64,000 nucleotides of DNA. Source: Sympetrum striolatum. Lineage: Eukaryota > Arthropoda > Insecta > Odonata > Libellulidae. Where the stretch lies: the NCBI GenBank assembly GCA_947579665.1, contig OX388351.1:56490939-56554938 (forward strand), written 5' to 3'. The notes under the pieces are model-generated. The model worked only from the letters and a program-made list of their open reading frames with translations, searched no databases and was not told where the DNA came from. Both the position numbers and the translations under genes were made by a program. Shown here in pieces: positions 37,722 through 48,970 of this stretch (within the stretch, counting starts at the first letter, position 1; each line of letters starts with the position of its first letter).

Positions 37722-37775
37722 TTAACCCTTAATTAGTCGCTGTGGTCAATATGACCCGAGACGGTGTATTTTCTT
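37722..37775 (+). mobile_element. One end of a piggyBac-type element
   Basis: TTAA followed directly by CCCTTAATTAGTCGC and then the palindrome GGTCAATATGACC. TTAACCCTT plus a GGTCA-TGACC subterminal palindrome is the typical start of piggyBac-like elements. I could not find the matching reverse end within the following kilobase, so the element is truncated or its other end has decayed. Confidence 0.45.
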
Positions 37776-38440
37776 CGTTAAAACAAAAACTAATCAAGAT
37801 ATTTCAACCTTTTTTTTGTTTTGTAAAAACTTTTGCTATATCATGATGATCTGAGAATTTCGTTAATTAAAATCAATAAAAAGTACGCAATTTCAGCAGT
37901 GTTACCTAATTTACAAAAAAAATTCAAAAAAAGTATCAAAACAATATTCTATAACTTTCAAGTGCCTATACGTAAAATAATTTATTGTTAACTACAAAAA
38001 AGTAATGAACATCATATCAAGCATACCAACCGAAAAATACTATTACCACAACATAAGTTTTCGCGGATATTTATAAGATTTCACCGCATATTTTTCGAAT
38101 GCATCTATAATGTTTAAAAAGCTCTTAGGGTTCACAAAATACTTCTCTAAGCCTCCCTGAGTAAATCTGTGTTCGTGTATTTCTATTATAGTAACAAAGA
38201 GCTACGCAAGAATAACTTTTGAATAATTTTTTTTTTTAAATTGGTATACACACTATGTGCAGTTGTTTGGCAGGAAATCGGTTAAAAAATGTTAATTTAT
38301 AACAACTTGTTCAAAATATAATGTAGAGGCCCCAGATTTAAGCTGTTACAAAAATGTTTTAAAATAATTATTTTATGGGTTGGTAATACTGATAAGATAT
38401 AATATTAAATATACCATATTTAAATTTAGTTTTCTATGTG

Positions 38441-38672
38441 TAGGTTTCGCAGGTTTTTCACACCCCCTTCTTTTGAGGGTGTCTTCCTGCAGTGGACATT
38501 TTTTCCTATGCTCTTAGCTTAGGTTTTTAATCCACATAGTAGTTTTCTTCTCTGTACTTTTGCAATCTATCTATTTCTTTCTGTTCCAACATGACAAAGG
38601 GTTAGGTGTAAGAAGAGACTTGATAATCTCAATCTCGCCCTGAATAAAGTCCTTTATTATTATTATTATTAT
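38441..38672 (+). mobile_element. LINE 3' end, (TTA)n-terminated family
   Basis: Contains GCAGGTTTTTCACACCCCC, a hairpin around CCCCTTCTTTTGAGGG, TTCCTGCAGTGGAC, GGGTTAGGTGTAAGAAGAGA, CTCAATCTCGCCCTG and AATAAAGTCC, ending in (TTA)n. Same family as 25067-25282; upstream sequence may continue the element but has no ORF. Confidence 0.7.
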
Positions 38673-40284
38673 AAGAATTAATTTTAGGATTTTGAGAGTA
38701 AAACTAACATTTTTATCATAGTGAAGAATCCGTAAACTGAAAGTTTCCTAAAAATATTCTAAAGCTTATTTTCACCCCATATTTTGACTCTTTTCCGAAG
38801 GGAGTGAAATTAATTTCTATTATTTTCCAACAGATACAAAGTGTGATTTTGCTAAATAAAATCAAAATAATAAACTTTCTACTGCATATTCCATATATAT
38901 ATATTACTACTACGTTACTTAGAACGTACATCAAAATAAAATTTGGGGACGCGTCATATTAATATCTGGAAGATATGTTAAGCTGCGAATATGAACAGGG
39001 GAAAATATCTTCGGAAAAGGAGATCAAAAGAAGCTCTTGCTTTGAGATAGGAATGTGCCTGAAATGAAACGACTAAGTGGACAGAAAAATTAATGCCGGG
39101 GAAGCAAAGGGCAGAAAGAGTAAGAGACTAAACGGAAGAGTGATAAGTGAAATGATAATTTGAACTCTTAAAATTATTTGTAAATAACACAGAAAGAGAG
39201 CAATGAAGAAGATAATGTGTGCAGTAACATGATGGTTTTTAAATGAAAAGGAAGCTAAGTTGTTTACATTTTAGCCCAATATAAATATACCGTCATATTA
39301 TTTCGTCTCAATTCGAATTAAAATTCATTGATATCTGGAATATTTCAAATGGTAACAATTGTACCCCGTAAATGAATTAATCTTGTCGTTATATCTCACT
39401 GAACCAACTTACAACTATTAGCTGAATAATTTCATAAAATATGTCAGTATGTCAATTTTTTGGTAGTGTATGAAAATATTATATACATCTATTACAGTGT
39501 AAATAATTAGATCTATTATTCTTTTTATTTTCATAATAATCCTCTTCCAAGTGAAGGCCGAAACTGTCAATTGAAAGGTTAACAAAAATAATTGATTGGA
39601 AAAATTTAAATTGTTCTCAAATGTTTCTGTTTGGGATAAATTTGTAAATTTGCTTCGGTATGAAAAATGTTGGCCCTCATATTGGCCCATCCTGAATTAG
39701 AAGAGGAACGCCGACGAAAACGGCCATTGGAGATTTAAATCTCTAATTCCTTCACAGCCGTGTCCCTACTTTCCTTTTGACAGATAGTTGACAGATTTAC
39801 ACGACCAGTGGATGTTACACCCAGAGTTAGTTAACTTATTTTCAGAAATGAAAAGAGTTGAATACATATAGTATTAAATTCAATAAATTCTAAGAAAAAG
39901 TGTCTCTACGTACACCTTTGACCGATGGTTTTATGCCTCTCAGAGTCTTGGAAATCCAAAGAGTGCGGCTACAAGAAAATTAATTTTATAACGTGGAGAA
40001 ATTAAAAACTGTTCTACTGCGATTTTTTATTGGTGTAAAGGGTCTTCATATACCAGAAAAACGTTACTTAATCTTAAATTAGACTCTAAAAAGTTAAGGA
40101 AGAGCTTGGTGTTTTACTAATACTCAGTTTCAGGACTAGTACTCAGTACTCTACAAAAACTAACACTCAGACTAATACTCAGTTTTAACTGGAATTTTTA
40201 TTTTAAATTTTAAAAGAGGAGGACAAAGAAGGCTTAAGGCCAACATAAACCTTGACAGAAAACTATTTTAACTAATGATATACC
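38673..40284. other. Non-coding; nothing firm
   Basis: TACTACTACGTT at about 38906-38917 equals the outer end of the foldback family at 40285 and 47513 and could be a terminal fragment. No supported ORF. Confidence 0.3.
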
Positions 40285-40488
40285 ACTACTTTCAAAAATT
40301 TCCCGAACTTATATCTTTCCGCGAAAACGCCGAGCAGGAGAAATTTAAAATTTTGATTGTAGAATACGCCACAATCACGTGTTCAGCAACCGACCTACCT
40401 ACTTACCTTCCACCAGAATTTTACAATTCTCCTACTTGGCATTTTCGCGAGAAATATTGAGTTCGAAAAAATTGTGAACGTAGTAGTA
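40285..40488. mobile_element. Foldback element family A, copy 1
   Basis: Inverted arms: the left includes AACTTATATCTTTCCGCG, AAAACGCCGAGCAGGAG and AATTTAAAATTTTG. The right is its complement with changes, running outward to GTTCGAAAAAATTGTGAACG and TAGTAGTA. Arms match over at least 50 bp at roughly 80% by eye. The middle contains ACCTACCTACTTACC. The same architecture occurs at 47513-47711. Confidence 0.65.
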
Positions 40489-41195
40489 TTAATATATCTA
40501 GAATCCTAATATATATCTACATTCATGATTAAATTTATTCATAAGCCAAATAAAATTAAAAATTAAAAGCATTTCCTTTTGGAAAACTCACTGAGGAGTA
40601 AGGCTTATATGCCAACACTTAATGCCAAATATGCTTTCATTCGAATCCTTTCCCTCTCTCAAGCCATTTTCGGTGTTTATTTACTCATTTTCGTATCTTC
40701 TCCCCGGTTATTCCTTTGCGTGCGAAAGCAAGCGGGGCGTAAAAAAGTGCAATTAAATTGAAGGGAATCAACCAAGGAGCGATCCTTTGATAAGTGGAAG
40801 ATGGAGTAAAGGAGATATGAGAAATCTGAAAGCAAGTTGCGCTTTCGCTGGAAGCGATGGAAAATCACTCTTCCCTTTTCAACTCCTTACATTATATCGT
40901 AAACTTGATGAGAGACGTTCTGTAGCGGATACGAGCGCCCGAGTATAGAATGTTGGTAAACATGAATTTCGGATCCGTCTCTATAGAGGATTTTCCGTTA
41001 AGATTCGAAAATAAAAGTGATGAAAAGAGCCTTGCTCATCCTTTCCATCCGATATCAGAAATTTCTTTACAAAATGGTTCCTGGAAAAGGAAAGTGAGGT
41101 GGGTTGCTTAGGTTTAAGATCGCAAAAACTTCTGAGCAACCTTAATGTGGTATTTCTATGAAATTATTAGCGTATACGAACACTGTAATATTTGT

Positions 41196-41278
41196 TATAA
41201 TAAATCGTCTTCATTTGGGCAAGGTTGAGACTAAATGTCTCTTTTTTCCACCTAACCTTTCATCATTGACTATACAGG
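41196..41278 (-). repeat. Truncated LINE 3' end of the (TTA)n family, reverse orientation
   Basis: On the minus strand: AAAGGTTAGGTGGAAAAAAG, AGACATTTAGTCTCAACC, then GCCCAAATGAAGACGATTTA and TTAT. The match to 25067-25145 is clear; the rest of the tail is missing or diverged. Confidence 0.55.
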
Positions 41279-43039
41279 AATCTAAGAAATAGCATTAGAA
41301 AAATGAGAATAATTATGGGTAAAAGCAATCAAGATAGTTTTAGTAAAAACTGTATCCACTACAGCTAAACACCAACGAAGGGACAATATATATAAGAAGG
41401 TTCACTATGAGTAAGTAAATATATGTGATGCATCAATAAATATAGTCATTTTAACTTTAAATATGTGTTATCGATGTAAATACTAAAATATCATCAAACT
41501 AAAGAGACCTAAATGAAAAGAATGCACTTTCAACTCGCAAGTACATAGAACAATAATACATCATCGATACAATAGATTAAGCATATAGTCGAAATTGCAA
41601 AAAATGTTGACATTAAGGTATCGTGCAGTATATTACTCACTGTATAATTAAAGAGTTAATGGAGAAACTACATTATCAATCACCATTCGATGAAATGAAA
41701 TTCACACGTCAACAATAATTATTTTATTCAATAAGTCAGAGTAAATGATTGAGCGTTAGTTCTGATGTCGACGTTTCATCCCATTACGTGTCAAATATAA
41801 AGGTCGAAAGGATTAAAATTTTAATTGTAATATGACATTAATATTTGGCTTGTCCAAATGTATTTCGAGTGGGGAAAAATCCTGTTTTGATTGGCATGTA
41901 CCACATATACAAGGGTTTTTTTATCAATCGACAATAAACAAAGATGAAATTTATTTTATTACGAACAGCTGAAATTAATGGAATGGATTGATTACTTTGA
42001 GTGATGCGATGATGTATAAGAATAGAAGCATTATATTGTCTAAGGAAAATATTTTAATTTAAAATAGAAGCATCTCCTTTATCCGAAAGAGACTTGCATG
42101 TTATACCTTTTATCATCGATTATATAGAAAAAAAGGTTGATTTATACCAAAAATGATTACGTTTTACAAACAATCGCGCAACTGAATTCATACATGTATG
42201 TTATAATTTATTAAATATTCTTTTTTGTTATTATAAATTAATTTATCCATACACTTTTTTCGAATCGAATGTTAAGGAGACTTTTGCTACCGAAAATTGT
42301 GTTCTATATCTTTAGTTATATTTTTTTCATGTAAATCCATTTTTGCTCGACTATATTATACCTACCAAATAGGCGTTTTACCCTTCTTTCAATTTTTCTT
42401 TGTAGGACATTAATGATAAAGCGGGAAATCTCAACAAAATCGTAAAATTATCAACGGATATAAATCTTTCTTTCAAGATTTCGGAGCATGTACCTCGTAG
42501 AATTGAACTCGCTACGGTTGCTTTGCTACTGTAAGGAATTTTTTGAAAGGATAAAAATCCATATTTAACGACGAGGCCATCTGTGGCACTACGAATGACA
42601 CTCCTAATACTATAACAGGTTTATCTCCAAACTAGTAGCAATATTGAAACATTGCCTCAATTAACGTTTTAAGTATGCAGATGAACATTTACCATAAAAT
42701 ATTGTAAAACGATTCTTTTATTAACTATTTATTTTTGGAAACTTTCCAACGGCTCAATATTCCAAATTATTTCACTATTTACTTCATGTCGTCTATATGC
42801 AAATACAATTACAAGACTCACAAATACAACAAGCATTAATTTACACAACATCCTTCTGCTAAGTTAAATTTGAAAAAGTGGACGGACGCCGCTGGCTGAC
42901 CTTTATTTATTTATTATTTTTTTCTTTGACGAATACTAATTAGTAGGAAATTAATAATATTTTTATTTTTTTTCTTTTTTCTGTAAATTCATTGTATTAT
43001 GTATATTCTGTATGTAATTTTATTATTGTCTGTATTTAA
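41279..43039. other. Non-coding; nothing recognised
   Basis: AT-rich; no supported ORF, repeat or RNA gene. Confidence 0.35.
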
Positions 43040-43286
43040 TTGTTATTTTTACTATGTTTTCGCGGTTTTTTTTCACCACCCTTCTCTGTGGGTGTTTTCC
43101 CGAAACGTGGGTTTTTCTTTAGCAACCTTCAGTTACAAAGATTTTTTCCCCACACTCTACTCTGTCTTTTTGTTTTAATTTAATTTATAATTATTCATAT
43201 ACTAACGACATACGAGGTTAGGTGGAAGAGAGGCCCAATTGGGCCTAACCTCGTCAATAAAGGGTCAAATAAATAAATAAATAAAT
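43040..43286 (+). mobile_element. LINE 3' end with (AAAT)n tail, related family
   Basis: Layout parallels 38441-38672: GCGGTTTTTTTTCACC, CACCCTTCTCTGTGGGTG hairpin, TTTTCCCG, then GAGGTTAGGTGGAAGAGAGG, a hairpin GGCCCAATTGGGCC, CTAACCTCGTCAATAAAGGG and (AAAT)n. It differs from the (TTA)n copies in the terminal repeat, so it is a sister subfamily. Confidence 0.6.
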
Positions 43287-43689
43287 TCTTCTGCCCATCT
43301 AAATTCATTCGTACCAAAGTTATTCTATAATCACAGTTTTCCGTATTTCACTATCATAGTTTACAGCAATTCTTCAATAAGCTACATATCATTTTGTCAG
43401 GTAGACAGCCAATTACGAATTTAAAATATGTTTACAAAATCTTCATACTCATTTCAGTATTCTATTTTTATAAAATGTCTATTGTTTATAAGTTTATTGT
43501 TTCTGGTGAAAAATGAAATTTCGATCCGTCCTCGTTGGACGAGGGGAAGCTAAAGATATAAATCTGGCGCTTTGAAAATTTTACACAAAACACACTTCCA
43601 CGGCTTCTCAGTTTTCAGCGTCATTCAATTTCCAGGGAAACTTTTATTGCCATGAACTCAGTTTGTTTACTTTGCAGACAGCGTGTCCG

Positions 43690-44120
43690 GCGGTGAAGCT
43701 AAAGAAAGCATTCCCGCTGGAGGCTTTAAGGGAAAGACTTAGAAAAGAAAACAATCGGAAGGAACGACACAAAGCGAAGTCGGGAGCATAAACAACCAAA
43801 CAGGATATAAGTCCACCGAATGGGGAGAGAAAACATTCGGATATGCGGAGCGAATGGGGAGGATGGCTTTCCAGATATGAGACTGTGTGCCGAGTGACGT
43901 ATCCAGAGAGTGCTGAAATCTATCCGCAAAATCTCTTCGCCGTCGTGAATTTTTTCCGGCACCCCGAAATCTGCCCTTCCCCTTATCCTCCTTTCCACAT
44001 CTTACCTTTCGTTCCATTCTTTCCGGCCCAGCCAACTCCGATTACATTTGGGGCCTTTTTTCCGGAATCGTCTGCCTAAGATGTATGGAGGAAAAGGCGT
44101 TAGAATTCAAAGTGAGTCAA
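43690..44120. other. GC-richer patch with overlapping short ORFs; no gene recognised
   Basis: ORFs of 78-98 codons overlap on both strands with no shared support; none shows a recognisable domain. Confidence 0.3.
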
Positions 44121-44236
44121 GTTTCTCTCAGAAGGGGTAAAGGAAATTAGGCGTCGAGATTCGGCTTTTACAGACAAGGTCAGGAGGTGGCGGGAATCTT
44201 CAATACACAAGTTTCTTGTTATAAACTATCTTACAG

Positions 44237-44727
44237 TTTTCTATTATTCAATTATAAATTGGGTTTTTACGTAGCTTAAGAGATTAACTAATATATATCT
44301 TGATAGTTGATAACCCAATTCTTCTTCTGCCCGTAAACCCTTCAGGATTAGTTGGTGATAATCAAATTAAATACGTTTATTAGTTCAGGTGTTAAAGACA
44401 TCTCCAATAGCAGTCTTTCTTAGTACTCATTACACATTTTTCTATTATTCAATTAAATATTGGTGTTTGACATAGATTAGGTTTCATTAAAACATTTGTG
44501 ATATACACATGGTGATATTTCATAACCAACATAAATACAGTTAATGGTTTGGTGGATTAAAAATCCTCCAACATCCTTCTGCCATTGTTTCGAATACATT
44601 TTTCAATGTTTTCAATATAAATTGGTGTTTTACGTCGATGAATAGTATTGTTAACATAAATGATGATAGTTCATACCCAATTAAATACTATTATTGGTTT
44701 CGAGGCTTAATAAATCTCCAAAAGCCG
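44237..44727. repeat. Decayed tandem array, about three ~160-200-bp units
   Basis: TTTTCTATTATTCAATTA at 44237 recurs at 44437 and, diverged, at about 44599. Each unit then has AAATTGG(G/T)GTTTTTAC, a GATAGTT...ACCCAATT-type word, AAATAC-TTATT-GTT and ATCTCCAA-AGC-GTCTTTCTT. The spacing is 200 then ~162 bp. This is a satellite-like or internally repeated mobile sequence. Confidence 0.55.
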
Positions 44728-44794
44728 TCTTTGTTGGGGATCCGTAGGGCGTCGCTGCCGATTTCAGGAACAATGGAAGGAAGACTGACCATCT

Positions 44795-44862
44795 AAGGGC
44801 CAAAATTTTGGTACCTTTTAGAAGGTCAGTGATTTGGGCCATTCCGTTCTTTCTGGGATCGT
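44795..44862. repeat. Imperfect hairpin centred on CCAAAATTTTGG
   Basis: CTGACCATCTAA and TTAGAAGGTCAG face each other around a perfect 12-bp palindrome. It could be a tiny foldback element directly after the tandem array. Confidence 0.4.
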
Positions 44863-47512
44863 AAGTAACTTGATATGAAACACTGACAAGGACAGCCTTT
44901 TTTAGAGTTCCTACATATCTAAGTTACAGCAGTGTAACAATTTCATCCCTTATGGTTATAGTTATACATTTTTTGGTTCTATTTAATTTTACACTTATCT
45001 TTACGAACAAAAAAACAAGTTGCTGAGGAATAGAAATCTAAAATTTCAACTTATTTGGAGTAAGACTAGAGTGTATCGGTACATGAGGTAAGCGTAAGTT
45101 TACTCGAGGAATCTTAAATGAGAATTGAGCTCCTTGAATTCACATGCTCAGCGAATAGTTGTGCTCAGCTCAGTTATCATCATTGTTAACTAAGTTTCCA
45201 CTGGTTGACGAATTTGAAAAGCAATATTTCAATCTAATCTTCCCTATTACTATCCAAAGCCACAAATCCTACAAATGATTTAAATACTACGCGATTTAAA
45301 GCATCGAATTTTAAATTTATATAATGGTAGAGGTGGATAAAATTTGAAATGACACGCAATAATTTATTACCTTTAAATTTAAAACATTTATAAAGCAATT
45401 AAGCGTCCCCAATTAACAATTCATATTTTAATATTAATTTTTCTTGATAATCATCCGAAATTTCTCGTTCGAGTATATGTTTTGTTTTAATTATTAATGT
45501 ATTAAATAATCGGTTTAATTTTGAATCCCATGAGTCTCATGGGACAAACAGAAAGGCTTCTGGATTGACTGAATCTGGATTGACGTATATAGGTTCAGCC
45601 TTTGTAATGGCATATTTGATATTGAAAATTTGATTAATGTATTATTATATGATATTTGAACTCCTAACATTCAAGAAACCATTTTGCATCTTAGGAAAGA
45701 ATAGAAATCGAATCATGTTTAAAATAAACAAAACACTCAATAAACTCTAACTTCTGAAATATTCAAATTGAAGGGAAATACGAGAAATATCTCGTAGTCA
45801 TGAAAATGTGATCGAATTTAAAAATTAACATACTTTAATTTTCCGTATATTAAGCACTTAGGTTTCCAAACTTAAAACTTGAAGAGAACCTTTTATCAAT
45901 CAAATCAATCATATTCGTAAAGTTTGGTAATTTTCCACAGATTTTATAAATAATTTCGTATCTGCATTAACCTTCCATATAAATATAATATATAAAGGAA
46001 AAATTTAATGATTTTTAATATTTAACGAGGTGATAATTTTAGCTGATGGTCAAAGATTTCGAGTCAAAATTATAGCACTTAAACAAGTGCACATGATACA
46101 ATATTATCTTAAGAATGGAAGAATTTTCCCATTAAAATGTGACTGCTATTGCTGTAAAATTCAGAAAGGCCGAATGTCCTCCGTTGAAGAATAAATAAAT
46201 TTAGTCTTCCCCTTTAATGAGATTGCTTAGTCGTAACTTGAGATGTTCTGATCCATAAAGCCTAGAGATAAAATATAATTTTAAAGTGTAAAATCTTGTA
46301 TCGTAAAATAATCTAATATTCGAATTCGTGAAAGGACGAATGTTCAGTAATTTTCTTGAAAATGTTATCACGAGAAAGAATTGAAAATCACCGTGGACTA
46401 TCTCGCGCTTCGCTTCTCGCGAACTGACGACCTCAGCAAGAAAACGTATTCCTATGGTGAGGTCAGACAAAATCACCGATCGCCTTCCACTCAAGTGCTT
46501 AATAAGGAGCTGACTTTTGGGCGACCTCTCAAATGTTAAAGAAGAAGAAGTGGCGATCTCATTCGAAAGAAAATTTCTACCGATCGATGATCATGCTCTA
46601 TCGCCTTCAGGTGGACTCATCTCCGAATTGGAAGCAATGAGTATCTGCCTCTTTTAGAATCTACTTGCTGCAAAGCTATCCAAAGTATTTTTGAATATCG
46701 GAGAATCCCTTACATTCAAGTAAGAGATGCGTTTCATTTTCCTATAAAGGGCGAAAAAAATGAAATTTTTGCATAGTTATTATAATGGGAAATAGCACTT
46801 TCAGCTGCAACATGTTTCTTTGGGATAATACAATTAGTTTAATTACTCAAATTACTCACAACATTCCACAAAACTCTCCATAGTTATTCAAGCAAAATAA
46901 CCTCTTTCTAATAAAAATGTAGGAAAAATACTACCTTGGTCACATATACATTAATTTCCTTTTGATGACGAAGGTTATTCATTAATATTCGTGTGGTACT
47001 CATACACTAAAAAAAATGTTTGCGTTGTCTTTATTAAATGCGTATATAGATTCATTAGGTATTTAGAAAATATTTCCAATCATTTAATTGAAAAAAAATA
47101 ATTGATCGAAAACTTGTATAGGTTTTATTCTTTTTTCTACAGTTTCATACGTACAGAGTACCACCCTTATAAAACAAAGATAGTATTAAAATTATAGAGT
47201 CACGTAGATATTATATGAATAAACTTATAACGTCATTCAAAAATCTTGAAAGACGGTCGCGTGCAGCATGATGGACAGTTGAGGGCCGAATATGCTTCAC
47301 GGCTTACAGATTGTTTATCCCGGTATTAAATAACAGCAACAATTTTCTATTTTGTTAGAACATAAATTCTCCAATTTAAAGTTAAACTATCTATTTAATT
47401 TAGTCAACGCTTCCGAAAAGAAGTCACAATGTACCGTAAAATTAAGTATATCAATTTACATTATATTTCTTAGAATTTTTTCTCAAATGCCTATTTTATT
47501 ATATTATATTTA
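44863..47512. other. Non-coding; nothing recognised
   Basis: The 97-codon minus-strand ORF at 46201-46494 has no recognised similarity or splice support. Confidence 0.35.
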
Positions 47513-47711
47513 TACTACTACGTTCTAAAAGTTTCCAAACTTATTTTTCCCGTAAAAACGCCTAGTAGGAGCAATTTAAAATTCTGAAAGCAGATAACGC
47601 AACATACTGTGGGTACAGCTGCCTACTACTTACCTACCTACCTATCTACCAACAGGATTTTATATCTCTCCTGCTCGGCGTTTTCACGTGAAAAAATAAG
47701 TTACTACTAGG
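47513..47711. mobile_element. Foldback element family A, copy 2
   Basis: Left arm: TACTACTACGTTCTAAAAG, AACTTATTTTTCCCG, AAAACGCCTAGTAGGAG. The right arm is the complement (CTCCTGCTCGGCGTTTTCAC, AAATAAGTT, ACTACTA), lacking part of the outer arm. The middle again has ACCTACCTACCTATC. It confirms the element at 40285-40488 as a dispersed family. Confidence 0.65.
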
Positions 47712-48900
47712 AAGTTGTATTATTTCATCAAATAAATTGTATGAAAGTTGAACTCTTAATGTGAATACGAGAAATGAACGCCAATCTTGAGTAAATGTTT
47801 AATATCTCCCACTTCGATCGTTAGAATATAAACAATGCGACTTTCTCGTTATAGCAGTTTATTTTCCAACAACGTATTAACATACGTTTTTAAAAATATT
47901 TCTAGGTGAACGAAGATGAAAAATTATTCTTCATTGAAATATAAACACTGAAATTAAGTGAAAAGTACGCCTTCGTAAAATGAATTCAAAAGTATAGCAT
48001 CGTTTGTGAAGCAAACGGGAATATTTTCACAAAACCCCAGCTTCTTCTTATCCTAAACTTGCCATACTTTATCGTTTTTGCATTATTTTTTCAAACGCAC
48101 ATGTTTATTGACTTTTCTAGCCATTGAATTTTCGATCAGCCTCTTTTTTGGAGTTTTTCCAATCTAAACTTCCTTTTGGTTTGATCATTCACGTACTGTC
48201 ATTAATCTACAATATCCGCCGAAGTTACCTGTGCATTTGAAGTAATCCTCCAGCTAGAAGCGTTAGCAATGCGCATTCATTGGAAGGGGAGAACTGAATC
48301 TACAATGGTGTAGATTCTAATCAACGTAATTTATCATTGGTAAACCCGAATCCTCTGAATCTCTCTTAGCTTCCACGGAAGAACTTTTCACCCAATAACC
48401 CATCAAATTGGACTAGATTTTTGCATATAAATTAAACAGAGAGAATAAAGACTGTGGTTTTTCTTTATTCTAATCAAATAGCAGTTGATTTGTCGATGAT
48501 AATTTAGGTTTAAAGAGTGGAAAAATTGGATTTGTTTGTTTTATAAACCTTACTAATTAAATACTTCAAATTATGCGGCGTACATTAGGGGATTCGCTAT
48601 TTTTGGCAATCTACAGTAGCAATTGTTTCAAATAACTTTTTATTGAGCAACATAACATTGATTGGGAAAATAAGTACCTATTCCCCTATTTATTCATTTA
48701 TTAATTTAGAGTTTCTACATTTTCTGGTTTTGAGTTTGATCTGTTAATTTGCATCACATAACTTACTTTATGTAAATTAAAAGCCAATAACTGGTGAAAA
48801 TGATCTTAGCTGTCGAGGCATCATCCAAAATCCAATGCTAGCAACATAACTTTTTATTTTTCGTAAATATTAAAATTTTATTATTCTTGTATTCCATTTT

Positions 48901-48970
48901 CTCAGTTTTTCGTTGGAAGAGACTCTGTAGCCTCAATATTGCCATAAATAAAGTCCTTTTATTATCATGA
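48901..48970 (+). repeat. Short LINE 3' end of the AATAAAGTCC-(TTA)n family
   Basis: GTTGGAAGAGACTCTGTAG, CCTCAATATTGCC, ATAAATAAAGTCCTTTTATT matches the last ~65 bp of 38441-38672. 5'-truncated. Confidence 0.5.
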
